NCBI GenBank assembly: GCA_963782345.1
Contig: CAWAJF010000003.1
Location: forward strand, 124,001 to 188,000
Source: DASUPK01 sp963782345
Lineage (GTDB): Bacteria; Actinomycetota; Thermoleophilia; Solirubrobacterales; 70-9
Reading direction: 5' to 3'
DNA length: 64,000 nucleotides
How positions within the stretch are numbered: position 1 is the first letter of the stretch; every line of letters starts with the position of its first letter. The position numbers were made by a program, and so were the translations under genes. The notes beneath the pieces were generated by a model. It saw only the letters and a list, made by a program, of their open reading frames with translations. It was not told where the DNA came from and did no database searches. Below, piece by piece: positions 24,819 through 33,596 of this stretch.

Positions 24819-25772
24819 TTGCCCAGCAACGGCAGTGCACCGAGACGATCATCGCCCTGGCGCCCGTTGGTGAAGGGCGCCGCCGCTGCCGCCCTCGCGG
24901 CGGCCATAGCCGTGCCGCTGATGCGGAAGAAGCGGGGCATTCCGGCCGCCGTGACCACGGCGGCGATGGCCGCGGGGCCTCCGGCGCTCGCCGTGCTCCG
25001 GCCCCGCACCCGGCTGCGCGACGCCGGGATGTACGCACTGCAGATGTGGATGTTCGTGATGGGCCACGAGCTCCCCTATGACGACCCCGACCGGGCCGAG
25101 AGCCGGCTGCGCGTCGGCTACCCGATCCGGGTCGACAGGGTCCTCGGCGCAGGAGAGCTGCCCAACGTCCGGCTCCAGAAGGCGCTGGCCGGGCTCGGCA
25201 AGCGGAACGTCGTCGACCGCTTCCTCTCCTGGGTCCACTGGTCGTGGTTCTTCGAGCCCCATGCGGCTCTCGCCTGGATCCTCGCCCACGACCAGGAGCA
25301 GTTCGCGCGTTCGGCCAGGCAGATGTCCGGCGTCTACGACCTGGGGTGCATCCTCTATGCGGCGGTCCCGACCGCTCCGCCGTGGTGGGCTTCCGAGGAG
25401 GGCTACACCGACGCGAAGATCCGGCGGATCATGGTCGAGGTGGGGGAGGAGGAGTGGGGCAAGGCGTGGCCGCGCCTCTACGAGACGCTCGGCGGAAATC
25501 CCTGGGCCGCGATGCCCTCGCTTCACTTCGCGACGTCGTTGATGGCGGCGCTCCTGCTCTCCGAGGTGGGGGTCCGCGAGGGGATCGCGGGATGGACCTA
25601 CGCGGGCACGCTCGGGTTTGCGTTGGTCTACCTCGGCGAGCACTACGTGGTCGATCTGCTCGCGGGGGTCGCCCTGGTGATCGCCGTCCGGCGGGGCGAG
25701 CGCTACGTCGAGCCGGCGGCGAAGGCGGTGAGTGCGGCCTTGCAGCGCCTCGAGCGCGTGGCGACCGACTAG
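24819..25772 (+). CDS. PAP2-superfamily membrane phosphatase
   Basis: 317 residues from TTG. The PAP2 core is near the C-terminus: 'MPSLHFATS' (PSxHxxxS-like, catalytic His) about residue 232 and 'YLGEHYVVDLLAG' (HxxxD) about residue 270. Hydrophobic segments lie at about 20-36, 45-60, 175-190, 240-260 and 265-290. Expected to hydrolyse a lipid phosphate or act as a phosphotransferase (inositol-phosphoceramide/AUR1-like families share this long form). It precedes a flippase-like gene by 23 bp, suggesting a shared role in envelope lipid synthesis. Confidence 0.8.
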   Translation: MPSNGSAPRRSSPWRPLVKGAAAAALAAAIAVPLMRKKRGIPAAVTTAAMAAGPPALAVLRPRTRLRDAGMYALQMWMFVMGHELPYDDPDRAESRLRVGYPIRVDRVLGAGELPNVRLQKALAGLGKRNVVDRFLSWVHWSWFFEPHAALAWILAHDQEQFARSARQMSGVYDLGCILYAAVPTAPPWWASEEGYTDAKIRRIMVEVGEEEWGKAWPRLYETLGGNPWAAMPSLHFATSLMAALLLSEVGVREGIAGWTYAGTLGFALVYLGEHYVVDLLAGVALVIAVRRGERYVEPAAKAVSAALQRLERVATD

Positions 25773-25795
25773 ACGCGCATGCCAACATTCCCGGG

Positions 25796-26950
25796 GTGAG
25801 GGAGGAGCGCCCAAAGAGCGCTTCAGAGCACGACGAGACGGCCCGCGAGATGGTTGCGGAGGCTGAGCCCAGCTTCTTCGCCGATCCCAAGCGGCTGATC
25901 CAGACGGGCGTCGCCGTCGTCCTGTTGCTGGTCGCGATCTATGTCCTGGTCCCGCGGTTGTTCGACCTCCAGGACGCGCTCGGGAAGATCGGCGACGGGA
26001 ACCCGGTCTGGATCGCGCTCGGCGTGGTCTTCTGCATCGCGATGTTCGCGGCCTACGTGGCCCTCTTTCGCGGTGTGGTCGGCGAGCGGGTGATACATCT
26101 CGAGTGGGGCGAGAGCTACCAGATCACCATGGCGGGCCTCGCCGCCACCCGCCTCTTCTCGGCGGGGGGCGCCGGCGGCATCCTGCTCACCTACTGGGCG
26201 TTGCGAAAGGCGGGGATGGAGAGGCGCCAGTCGGTCTGCCGGATGGTGGCGTTCCTGGTCGTCCTCTACTCCGTCTACCTGCTCGCGATCGTGGTTTTCG
26301 GGGTGCTCCTGCGGACCGGGGTCCTCTCGGGCGAGGCGCCGCTCTCCGGGACGATCATCCCGGCGGCCCTCGCTGCGGTGGCGATCGTCATCGGCATCCT
26401 CCTGACCCTGCTGCCTGACGACTTCGAGCGCCGGATCGAGCGGCACACCTCCGGCCGCTTCGGCAAAGTCGCGAAGCGGCTCGCAACCGCGCCCGCGACC
26501 TTCGCGCAGGGGACGCGCACGTCGATCACCTTCGTCCGCGACCCGAGCTCGGGGGCGATGGCGTTCGGCGGCGCGATCGGCTTCTGGGGAGCGAACATCG
26601 CGATCCTCTGGGCGAGCTTCCACGCCTTCGACGTCTCGGTCCCGCTCGGGGTGGTGATCCAGGGTTTCTTTCTCGGGATGGTCGCCAACCTCATTCCCTT
26701 CGCCCCCGGCGGCGTCGGGGCCGTGGACGCGGGGATGATCGGCGCCTTCGTCCTCTTCGGGGTGCCGAGCGCTGAGGTGTTCGCCGCCGTGCTCACCTAC
26801 CGGGTGATCGCCTTCTGGCTGCCGATCCCGCCCGGGATCATCGCCTTCTTCCAGCTTCGCAAGACGGTCAGCCGCTGGGAGAGCGAGGGGCGCGAGCGAC
26901 CCGAGCCGGTCGGCGTCCGGGAACCCGAGACGGCCGCGGCGGGCTCGTAA
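25796..26950 (+). CDS. Flippase-like membrane protein (LPG synthase TM region/YbhN family)
   Basis: 384 residues from GTG 25796. After a 35-residue polar head come about eight hydrophobic helices, with the family hallmarks 'GLAATRLFSAGGAGGILLTYWALRKAGM' (in part) and 'LIPFAPGGVGAVDAGMIGAF' ('P-GG-G--E/D' type). This UPF0104/AglD-like family includes the flippase domain of MprF and proteins that move lipid-linked substrates. It is downstream of the PAP2 gene, consistent with lipid handling. Substrate unknown. Confidence 0.82.
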   Translation: MREERPKSASEHDETAREMVAEAEPSFFADPKRLIQTGVAVVLLLVAIYVLVPRLFDLQDALGKIGDGNPVWIALGVVFCIAMFAAYVALFRGVVGERVIHLEWGESYQITMAGLAATRLFSAGGAGGILLTYWALRKAGMERRQSVCRMVAFLVVLYSVYLLAIVVFGVLLRTGVLSGEAPLSGTIIPAALAAVAIVIGILLTLLPDDFERRIERHTSGRFGKVAKRLATAPATFAQGTRTSITFVRDPSSGAMAFGGAIGFWGANIAILWASFHAFDVSVPLGVVIQGFFLGMVANLIPFAPGGVGAVDAGMIGAFVLFGVPSAEVFAAVLTYRVIAFWLPIPPGIIAFFQLRKTVSRWESEGRERPEPVGVREPETAAAGS

Positions 26951-26990
26951 TGCGAGGGTGCTCCGCAGGCGAAGCCGAGGAGCAACCCGT

Positions 26991-27006
26991 AACGGGCAGG
27001 CCCGTT
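26991..27006. terminator. Short GC hairpin after the flippase gene
   Basis: AACGGGC followed by a two-base loop and GCCCGTT gives a seven-pair stem 41 bp after the flippase stop. There is no clear T-run, so termination is only suggested. Confidence 0.35.
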
Positions 27007-27014
27007 GGCGCTAC

Positions 27015-27047
27015 TATAAAAAGTGAAGTGTGACCCGCCGAAGTCAC
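27015..27047 (+). promoter_or_regulatory. AT-rich element and short inverted repeat upstream of trxB
   Basis: TATAAA at 27015-27020 is unusually AT-rich for this DNA and could be a -10 box. GTGAC (27030-27034) and GTCAC (27043-27047) form a five-base inverted repeat just downstream. No convincing -35 was seen at the proper spacing. It is about 50 bp before the trxB start. Confidence 0.3.
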
Positions 27048-27071
27048 CGATAGCCTCCGACTGGAGCAACC

Positions 27072-28094
27072 GTGAGCGACGAGAACAGCACCCAAGATCC
27101 GAAGGTCGAGAACCTGATCATCCTCGGCGGCGGCCCCGCCGGCTACACGGCGGCGCTCTACGCCGCCCGCGCCGAGCTCGAGCCTCTGGTGATCGAGGGA
27201 TTCCAGTGGGGCGGACAGCTGCAGAACACCACCGACGTCGAGAACTACCCGGGCTACCCGGAGGGCGTGATGGGCCCGGAGATGATGAACCAGTTCCGCG
27301 CCCAGGCCGAGCGCTTCGGCACCCGCTTCATCACCGATGACGCCACCGAGGTCGAGCTCGCCGACGGCGGGGTCCACACCGTCGAGGTCGGCAAGGACAC
27401 CTACCGCGCCAAGGCCGTGATCCTCTCGATGGGGGCGGAGCCCAAGCGGCTCGGCATCCCGGGCGAGATCGAGCTCGGCGGCCGCGGGGTCTCCACCTGC
27501 GGTGTCTGCGACGGGGCCTTCTTCAAGGGTGAGGACGTGGCCGTGATCGGCGGCGGCGATTCCGCGATGGAGGACTCAATCTTCGTCTCCAAGTTCGCCA
27601 AGACCCTGAAGGTCATCCACCGGCGCGACGAGTTCCGGGCCTCGAAGATCATGCAGGAGCGCGCCCGCGGCAAGGAGAACATCGACTTCCTGACCCCGTA
27701 TGTGCCACTCGAGTTCGTGGCGGGCGACGACGGCAAGATCGCCAAGATCCGCCTCGAGCACTCCGGGACCGGCGATCAGAAGGAGATCGAGGTCGGAGGC
27801 GCGTTCGTGGCGATCGGCCACCGGCCGCGCTCCGAGCTGGTCAAGGGCCAGGTCGACACCGACGACGAGGGCTACGTGATCGTCGAGGAGCCGTCGACCA
27901 AGACCAAGCTGGCGGGCGTCTTCGCCGTCGGCGACCTCGTCGACCACACCTACCGCCAGGCGGTCACCGCCGCCGGCAGCGGCACCAAGGGCGCCCTGGA
28001 CGCCGAGTGGTACCTGCGCGACATGCCGCCCGACCCCGAGGAGCACTGGGGCACGAACACGGGCGCCATCGTCGAGGCCGTCGAAGCCTCGTAG
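27072..28094 (+). CDS. trxB: Thioredoxin reductase
   Basis: 340 residues from GTG. FAD-binding 'LIILGGGPAGYTAALYAARAE' region at the N-terminus (read in part), redox-active 'CGVC' in the middle, and NADPH motif 'VIGGGDSAMEDS', followed by 'HRRDEFRASK'. The C-terminal 'GVFAVGDLVD' is the second FAD motif. This is the low-Mr bacterial type that reduces thioredoxin with NADPH in the cytoplasm. The length is slightly above the usual 310-320 aa because of N- and C-terminal tails. No trxA follows. Confidence 0.95.
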   Translation: MSDENSTQDPKVENLIILGGGPAGYTAALYAARAELEPLVIEGFQWGGQLQNTTDVENYPGYPEGVMGPEMMNQFRAQAERFGTRFITDDATEVELADGGVHTVEVGKDTYRAKAVILSMGAEPKRLGIPGEIELGGRGVSTCGVCDGAFFKGEDVAVIGGGDSAMEDSIFVSKFAKTLKVIHRRDEFRASKIMQERARGKENIDFLTPYVPLEFVAGDDGKIAKIRLEHSGTGDQKEIEVGGAFVAIGHRPRSELVKGQVDTDDEGYVIVEEPSTKTKLAGVFAVGDLVDHTYRQAVTAAGSGTKGALDAEWYLRDMPPDPEEHWGTNTGAIVEAVEAS

Positions 28095-28119
28095 AGCAGA
28101 TCGGCCTGTAGTCGCTTGA

Positions 28120-28157
28120 CATACCGGGCGGTATCTGATCGGATACCGCCGGGTATG
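28120..28157. promoter_or_regulatory. Palindromic operator and promoter before the P450 gene
   Basis: Two 16-base arms (28120-28135 and 28142-28157) form an inverted repeat with one mismatch around a six-base spacer. TTGACA (28116-28121), a consensus -35, overlaps the left arm. The right arm ends three bases before the P450 ATG, so it occupies where a ribosome-binding site would be. The TetR gene directly downstream of the P450 is the likely ligand-responsive repressor. Confidence 0.75.
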
Positions 28158-28160
28158 TGA

Positions 28161-29504
28161 ATGGAGCTCGCCACCGCCGACAGCCCGCAGGTCGCGACCT
28201 CGCCGACGGAAGGGTTGCCCCCTGGGCCCGACTGGTCGGTCGCCCGCTCCACGCTCCGCTGGTGGCGCCGCCCGCTGCAGACGCTGGAGGAGTGCCACGC
28301 CCGCTACGGCGGCATGTTCACCTACCGGATGGCTCACGAGGGAACCTGGGTCTTCGTCTCCGACCCCGAGGCGGTGAAGCAGGTCTTCACCGGCGATCCG
28401 CGCCTCCTGCACGCCGGGGAGGCGAACATCGTTCTCTTGCCGGTGCTCGGCGAGCACTCGGTTCTCCTGCTCGACGAGCCCGCACACATGAAGGAGCGCA
28501 AGCTGATGCTGCCGCCGTTCCACGGCAAGCGGATGCATGCATATGGCGAGCTGATGGCTCGGGTGGCGGCCGAGGAGATCGAGCGCTGGCCGGCCGACCG
28601 CCCCGTGCGCATGCGCCCGCGGATGCAGGCCGTGACTCTCGAGATCATCCTCCGTGCGGTCTTCGGTGTCGGCGAAGGCGAGCGGCTGGAGAGCTTGCGC
28701 AACGAGCTTCGCGGCACCCTCAACCTGCTCGCCGATCCCCGCCGCGCCGTCTTCCTGATGCTGCTCGGGCCCAGGCGGATCCGGCGCTTCCCGCCGTTCC
28801 GGCGGATGATCGAGGCGGTCGATCGGGAGCTCTATCCGGTGATCGAAGCTCGGCGAGCCGCGCCCGACCTCGCCGACCGCGACGACATCCTCTCGCTCCT
28901 GCTCCAGGCCCGGCACGAGGACGGCCGCCCGATGAGCGACCACGAGCTGCGCGACGAGCTGATGACCCTGCTGGTCGCCGGCCACGAGACGACCGCCACC
29001 GGCCTCTCCTGGGCGATCGAGCTGCTCGCCCGCCATCCCGCCGAGCTCGACCGCCTCGAGACCGAGGTCGCTGCGGGCGAGGACGCCTACCTCGACGCCG
29101 TGATCAAGGAGACGCTGCGGCTGCGCCCGGTGATCGCCCTGGTCCTGCGCAAGCTCGTCGAGCCGATGGAGATCGGCGGCCGGCTTCTCCCGGCCGGTGT
29201 ATCCGTGGCCCCCTCGATCTACCTGATGCACCGCCGCCCCGACATCTATCCGGAGCCCGAGCGCTTCCGGCCCGAGCGCTTCATCGAGCGACCGGCGGGG
29301 ACGTACACCTGGATCCCGTTCGGCGGCGGCGTCCGGCGCTGCCTCGGCGCTTCCTTCGCGGAGTTCGAGATGGCCGTCGTGCTCAGGGAGCTCGTCCGCA
29401 GCCGCCGGATCCGGCCGGTCGGCGAGCAGCCCGAGCATTCGGTGAGGAGCACGATCACCAACGTCCCGAACAGAGGGGCGGAGGTGCTCGTGATGCCCCG
29501 GTGA
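28161..29504 (+). CDS. Cytochrome P450
   Basis: 447 residues. Heme-thiolate signature 'FGGGVRRCLGASFAEFEM', K-helix 'ETLRLRP' (ExxR) and I-helix 'LVAGHETTATGLSW' (GHETT). Soluble bacterial class with no transmembrane anchor. It would hydroxylate or otherwise oxidise an unknown substrate using a ferredoxin system that is not encoded nearby. Its start lies three bases after the palindromic operator, so the transcript may be leaderless. Its stop overlaps the TetR gene (GTGA), so enzyme and regulator are co-transcribed. Confidence 0.93.
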   Translation: MELATADSPQVATSPTEGLPPGPDWSVARSTLRWWRRPLQTLEECHARYGGMFTYRMAHEGTWVFVSDPEAVKQVFTGDPRLLHAGEANIVLLPVLGEHSVLLLDEPAHMKERKLMLPPFHGKRMHAYGELMARVAAEEIERWPADRPVRMRPRMQAVTLEIILRAVFGVGEGERLESLRNELRGTLNLLADPRRAVFLMLLGPRRIRRFPPFRRMIEAVDRELYPVIEARRAAPDLADRDDILSLLLQARHEDGRPMSDHELRDELMTLLVAGHETTATGLSWAIELLARHPAELDRLETEVAAGEDAYLDAVIKETLRLRPVIALVLRKLVEPMEIGGRLLPAGVSVAPSIYLMHRRPDIYPEPERFRPERFIERPAGTYTWIPFGGGVRRCLGASFAEFEMAVVLRELVRSRRIRPVGEQPEHSVRSTITNVPNRGAEVLVMPR

Positions 29505-30196
29505 GCGCCGGGCCCGTGATGAGCCGCCACCTGTCCCGCAAGGAGAAGCAGGCCAGGACCCGTGCCGCGCTGCTGCGCTCGGCGGCAAAGCTGATCTGCC
29601 GAAAGGGGATCACGGACGCGTCGATCGACGACGTCGCGGCCGATGCCGGCTACACCAAGGGTGCCTTCTACGCCAACTTCAAGAACAAGGAGGAGATGTT
29701 CCTCGTCATGCTCGACGAGGCGTACGCGGAGGAGCTGGAGCGGCTCGAGACACATCTGGCGGGGCGGGGAGGACCCGCCGAGGAGGTCCGCCGGTCGGCC
29801 GAGGACTTCCTCTCCTTCGCCCGGTCGAATCCCGACTGGCCGCGCCTCTACTTCGAGTTCGTCGTCTATGCGGCGCGCAACCCGGAGTTCCGCGAGGAGC
29901 TCGCGACCCGCAACCGGGCGATGCGCGAGCGGATCGCCCAGGTGATCCGGACCTGGGCCAGGGACTTCCCCGCCCAACCGCCATTCCCTTACGAGGACAT
30001 CGCCACGATGCTCTTCTGTATGGCCGACGGCTTCCTGATCCAGCAGCTGATCGAGCCCGGCGTCGACATGGAGCTCTACGGAACGATGAACGCGACCCTG
30101 TTCAAGGGGATCGGGGCTTCGGCGCTCGGCCTCGATGTCGAGGCATTGGGCGAGGCTCAGGAGGCGAGCTCGCGCAAGGCCGGCGCCGGCCGATAG
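29501..30196 (+). CDS. TetR-family regulator of the P450 operon
   Basis: 231 residues from GTG 29501, which overlaps the P450 stop; an ATG at 29519 is an alternative. The helix-turn-helix is at about 25-70 ('ASIDDVAADAGYTKGAFYANFKNKEEMF'), typical of TetR, followed by an all-helical ligand domain. It probably binds the 16-base inverted repeat at 28120-28157 and is released by the P450 substrate or a related compound. The 3' end overlaps the convergent 3-hydroxyacyl-CoA dehydrogenase gene by 40 bp. Confidence 0.88.
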   Translation: MSAGPVMSRHLSRKEKQARTRAALLRSAAKLICRKGITDASIDDVAADAGYTKGAFYANFKNKEEMFLVMLDEAYAEELERLETHLAGRGGPAEEVRRSAEDFLSFARSNPDWPRLYFEFVVYAARNPEFREELATRNRAMRERIAQVIRTWARDFPAQPPFPYEDIATMLFCMADGFLIQQLIEPGVDMELYGTMNATLFKGIGASALGLDVEALGEAQEASSRKAGAGR

Positions 30197-31362
30197 GCCT
30201 CGCCCCGCAGCTCGCGCAGCTCCTCGAGCACGCCGATGACCCGGCTCCACCCGAGCCGCCCGCCCCACTCCAGCGGGCCGATCGGCCAGTTGTAGCCGAG
30301 CCTCATCGCCGTGTTGATGTCATCGGCGGAGGCGACCCGCTCTCCGAGCGCGAAGCACGCCTCATTGGCGATCGTCGCTCCCAGACGGGCGAGGACCGCG
30401 GGCGCGTTCTCGCCCGCCACCCCCAGGAGCTGGTCCTCATCGAGGATCGGCCTCTCGCGGGGAATGTCCGGATCTCGTGGGCGGTGGGGGGTGTCCTTCT
30501 CGTAGACGTAGAAGCCGCGGCCGGTCTTCCGGCCGAGCCGTCCCGAGGCCACCATCCGCTCGTGGACGGGGGAGGGGCGCCAGCGCGGCTCGCCGAAGGA
30601 CTGCTCCCAGAATGACTTCGCCACGGCGAAGTTGACGTCGATCCCGATCAGGTCCATCAGCTCGAAGGGCCCCATCCGCAGCCCGCCGCCGAGCCGGACG
30701 ATGCGGTCGATCTCGTCGTGCGGCGCCACCCCCTCGCCAAGCATTCGCAGCGATTCGAGGAAGAACGGCCGCACGCAGCGGTTGGCGACGAAGCCGACCG
30801 AGTCCCGGGCTCGGATCGGCGTCCGGCCCATCCCCCCGGCGACCTCGGTGGCTCGCTCGAGGGCGGGCTCGCCGCTCTCGTCCCCGGCGACGATCTCGAC
30901 GAGCTGCATCAGGGCGGGTGGGTTGAAGAAGTGCATCCCGACGATCCGCTGCGGCTCGGGGACGGCGGCGGCGATCGCCGTCACCGACAGCGACGAGGTG
31001 TTGGTCGCCAGGACGGTGTCGGGGCCGCAGACAGATGCCAGGCGCTCGAACAGGTTCCGCTTCAGCTCGAGGTCCTCCGGGGCGGCCTCGATCACCAGGT
31101 CGCAGTCCCTCAGGGCCTCGATGATCGTGTCGGTCTCGATCCGTTCCAGCGCATCGATCGCGTCCTGCTCGCTCCAGCGCCCCCGGTCCGCGCCGCGGCG
31201 AAGGGCGGCGCGGAGCTGCTCCAGCCCGCGCTCGAGCGCCTTGCCGTCGAGCTCGTAGATGACGGTGCGGTAGCCGCCGAGCGCCGCGATCTGCGCGATC
31301 CCGGCGCCCATCGTCCCGGCGCCGACCACACCAACCCCTGGGGTCAGGTCTTGCAAAGCCAC
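30157..31362 (-). CDS. 3-hydroxyacyl-CoA dehydrogenase
   Basis: 401 residues. NAD-binding 'GVVGAGTMGAGIAQIAA', catalytic region 'GMHFFNPPALMQLVEIV', then two C-terminal 3HCDH domains ('VGFVANR...' and a second copy near 'RLGYNWPIGPLEWGGRLG'). The length and duplicated domain fit 3-hydroxybutyryl/adipyl-CoA dehydrogenases of the PaaH type. It acts in beta-oxidation or phenylacetate-like catabolism. The GTG start and first seven codons lie inside a REP-like inverted repeat (31340-31393). It follows the acyl-CoA dehydrogenase gene by about 35 bp. Confidence 0.88.
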   Translation of the reverse strand: MALQDLTPGVGVVGAGTMGAGIAQIAALGGYRTVIYELDGKALERGLEQLRAALRRGADRGRWSEQDAIDALERIETDTIIEALRDCDLVIEAAPEDLELKRNLFERLASVCGPDTVLATNTSSLSVTAIAAAVPEPQRIVGMHFFNPPALMQLVEIVAGDESGEPALERATEVAGGMGRTPIRARDSVGFVANRCVRPFFLESLRMLGEGVAPHDEIDRIVRLGGGLRMGPFELMDLIGIDVNFAVAKSFWEQSFGEPRWRPSPVHERMVASGRLGRKTGRGFYVYEKDTPHRPRDPDIPRERPILDEDQLLGVAGENAPAVLARLGATIANEACFALGERVASADDINTAMRLGYNWPIGPLEWGGRLGWSRVIGVLEELRELRGEAYRPAPALRELAS

Positions 31363-31393
31363 ATCCCCCTGTCGTATTGCAAGACCTGACCCC
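31340..31393. repeat. REP-like perfect 17-bp inverted repeat with 20-nt loop
   Basis: The arms at 31340-31356 and 31377-31393 are perfectly complementary. The core GGGGTCAGGTCTTGCAA resembles REP elements linked to Y1 (RAYT) transposases, as I remember them. No RAYT gene is in the window. It sits between the acyl-CoA dehydrogenase stop and the hydroxyacyl-CoA dehydrogenase, supplying that gene's start codon. Confidence 0.8.
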
Positions 31394-31396
31394 GGG

Positions 31397-32569
31397 TTAT
31401 GAGTCGGCGGTGGGGGGGACCATCGCGTTGATCCCGGTCGCGTCGCGCCCGATGATCAGCTTGTGGATCTGGGAGGTGCCCTCGTACAGGGTCGTGACGC
31501 GGGCATCCCGGAGGTAGCGCTCGACGGGGTAGTCGTCGACGTAGCCGGAGCCGCCGTGGACCTGGATCGCGGCGTTGGCGCATTCGACGGCGGCCTCGGT
31601 CGCGTAGTACTTCGCGATCGAGGTCTCGATCGTGTTCCGGACCCCGCGGTCCTTGAGCTCGCCGGCGCGGTAGACCAGCAGTCTGGCGGCGTCGCGCTTC
31701 ACGATCATGTCGGCGATCAGCTCCTGGACGAGCTGGAAGCTCGCGATCGGGACGCCGAACTGCCTGCGCTCCTTCGCGTAGGTCACCGAGGCATCGACGC
31801 AGCCGTCGCAGATCCCGACGCACCCCGCCGCGACGCTGTAGCGCCCGTTGTCCAGCGAGCTCATCGCGATCTTGAAGCCGTCGCCGACCTCCCCGAGCAG
31901 CGCGTCGTCGGGGACCTCGACCTCGTCGAGTGAGATCTCGGCCGTGTCCGAGGAGCGCAGGCCGAGCTTGCCGTGGATCTCCTGGGAGCCATATCCGTCG
32001 GTTGCGGTGGGGACCAGGAAGGCGGCGAGGCCCTTGTGCTTCTTCTCGGGGTCGGTCTGGGCGAAGACCAGGGCGAGCTCCGAGACGTTCCCCATCGAGA
32101 TCCACATCTTGTTCCCGGTGATCGTCCAGCCCGAGTCGGTCTTCTTGGCGCGCGTGCGCATGCTCGCCGGGTCGGAGCCCGCGTCGGGCTCGGTCAGCGC
32201 GAAGCAGCCGAGCGCCTCGCCGGAGCAGAGCCTGGGCAGCCACCGTTGCTTCTGCTCCTCGGTGCCCCATCGCTCGATCGAGCCGGCGACCAGGGAGGTC
32301 TGTACGGACACGACGGTGCGGGCCGAGGAGTCGACCCGGCCCACCTGCTCCACGATCAGCGCATAGCTCAGGTAGTCGAGGCTGCGGCCGCCGTACTCCT
32401 CCGACACCGGAGCGCCGAGATAGCCCATCTCGCCGAGCTTCGAGGCGAGCTCGCGGTCGAACCGCCCGGCGCGGTCGTTGTCACGGACGCGGGGAGCGAT
32501 CTCCTTGTCGCAGAACTCACGCGCGCTCTCGGAGATCAGGCGCTGCTCATCTGTCAGCTGGAAGTCCAG
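31397..32569 (-). CDS. Acyl-CoA dehydrogenase
   Basis: 390 residues. Signatures 'CFALTEPDAGSDPASM' and 'YVDDYPVERYLRDARVTTLYEGTSQI', with catalytic Glu in 'YEGTSQ', identify a short-chain-type FAD acyl-CoA dehydrogenase. I chose CTG 32569 because translation then reads MDFQLTDEQ, the usual N-terminus of this family. The only ATG in frame (32680) lies over 100 bases inside the upstream gene and adds Arg/Ser-rich residues. It oxidises acyl-CoA to enoyl-CoA, passing electrons to ETF. It is operon-linked with the aminotransferase upstream and the hydroxyacyl-CoA dehydrogenase downstream. Confidence 0.9.
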   Translation of the reverse strand: MDFQLTDEQRLISESAREFCDKEIAPRVRDNDRAGRFDRELASKLGEMGYLGAPVSEEYGGRSLDYLSYALIVEQVGRVDSSARTVVSVQTSLVAGSIERWGTEEQKQRWLPRLCSGEALGCFALTEPDAGSDPASMRTRAKKTDSGWTITGNKMWISMGNVSELALVFAQTDPEKKHKGLAAFLVPTATDGYGSQEIHGKLGLRSSDTAEISLDEVEVPDDALLGEVGDGFKIAMSSLDNGRYSVAAGCVGICDGCVDASVTYAKERRQFGVPIASFQLVQELIADMIVKRDAARLLVYRAGELKDRGVRNTIETSIAKYYATEAAVECANAAIQVHGGSGYVDDYPVERYLRDARVTTLYEGTSQIHKLIIGRDATGINAMVPPTADS

Positions 32570-32576
32570 ATCGGGC

Positions 32577-33386
32577 TCAGGTCGAGGGTGACGCTGCGAG
32601 TTCCCGCTCGAGCACCGCGGCGAATGCCCTTGCCGCCGCCTCGGTGCGCTCGCCGAGACATTCTGGAAGTTCTGTCTCATTAATGGCGGAGACGGCCTGC
32701 ACCTCGCGGACGGTGGATGCGAGGAACGCCTCGTTCGCCGAGAGGAGGTCGTCGAGCGAAAAGGCCCCCTCCTCGACCTCCAGCTCGCGGATCAGCCGCT
32801 CGCGGGTGATCGAGGCCAGGATGCCGACCTCGAGGCCAGGGGTACGCAGCTTGCCGTCGGCGGTGGCCCAGAAGACGGTGGAGGTGGGGGCCTCGAGGAC
32901 GATCCCATCGGGCCGTACCAGGAGCGCGTCATCGGCGCCGCGAGATTCCGCCAGGCGGATCGCCTTCATGTTGGCCGCGTAGGAGAGGGACTTGACACCG
33001 TCAAGCATTCCCGTCGGCGCGTAGGTCAAGCTGATCACGCGGATCCTCTCCCTCTCTGCGTACGGAGGAAGGACCTCGGTGAATGCGAGGCGCCGGCCGC
33101 CCCGAGTGGCGACCAGCCTGAGCTGTCCGTCGTTCGTACCGAACTCGGCCAGGAGCGCGGCGATCTCGGGTTCGAACGCGGTGCGGTCAAGGGGCAGGTC
33201 GATCCCAGCCGCCGAGCGCTCCATGCGGTCGAGGTGTTCGCCGAGCGCAAAAGGCCTCCCGCCGTAGAGACGGATCACCTCGAAGACCCCGTCCCCGCGC
33301 AGCAGACCGTCATCGGCGGCCGGGATCACGGCGTCCGCCCTACCGACTATTTGTCCATCGACGCTGGCGAGCTCGGGTGCTGACAC
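32577..33386 (-). CDS. Class IV PLP aminotransferase (4-amino-4-deoxychorismate lyase/branched-chain type)
   Basis: 269 residues. Class IV fold: 'DDGLLRGDGVFEVIRLYGGRPFALGEHLDRM' near the N-terminus (in part), PLP-lysine in 'SYAANMKAIRLAESRGADDALL' (read in part) and 'VLEAPTSTVFW' contacting the cofactor phosphate. The length suits PabC or D-amino acid/branched-chain aminotransferase. The sequence alone does not separate these. It is first in the minus-strand unit with the acyl-CoA and hydroxyacyl-CoA dehydrogenases. Confidence 0.82.
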   Translation of the reverse strand: MSAPELASVDGQIVGRADAVIPAADDGLLRGDGVFEVIRLYGGRPFALGEHLDRMERSAAGIDLPLDRTAFEPEIAALLAEFGTNDGQLRLVATRGGRRLAFTEVLPPYAERERIRVISLTYAPTGMLDGVKSLSYAANMKAIRLAESRGADDALLVRPDGIVLEAPTSTVFWATADGKLRTPGLEVGILASITRERLIRELEVEEGAFSLDDLLSANEAFLASTVREVQAVSAINETELPECLGERTEAAARAFAAVLERELAASPST

Positions 33387-33596
33387 GTGAATCGAGGCTA
33401 TCGAAGCCGGGCGCGCAACGGTGTTGGCGCCCCGCGGCGTTTCCGCTAGCTAAAATTCGGTATGAAGCAGCAAATCGCCGTAGGCGTGCGGATGTATTCG
33501 CAGCGCTCTCCTCCGTGGAGGGATCCGGGAACGCGGCGACGGGGTGTTACGTAGCGAATTCAGTCAATTGACTTACGTGCAATCGAGGAGGCGTCG

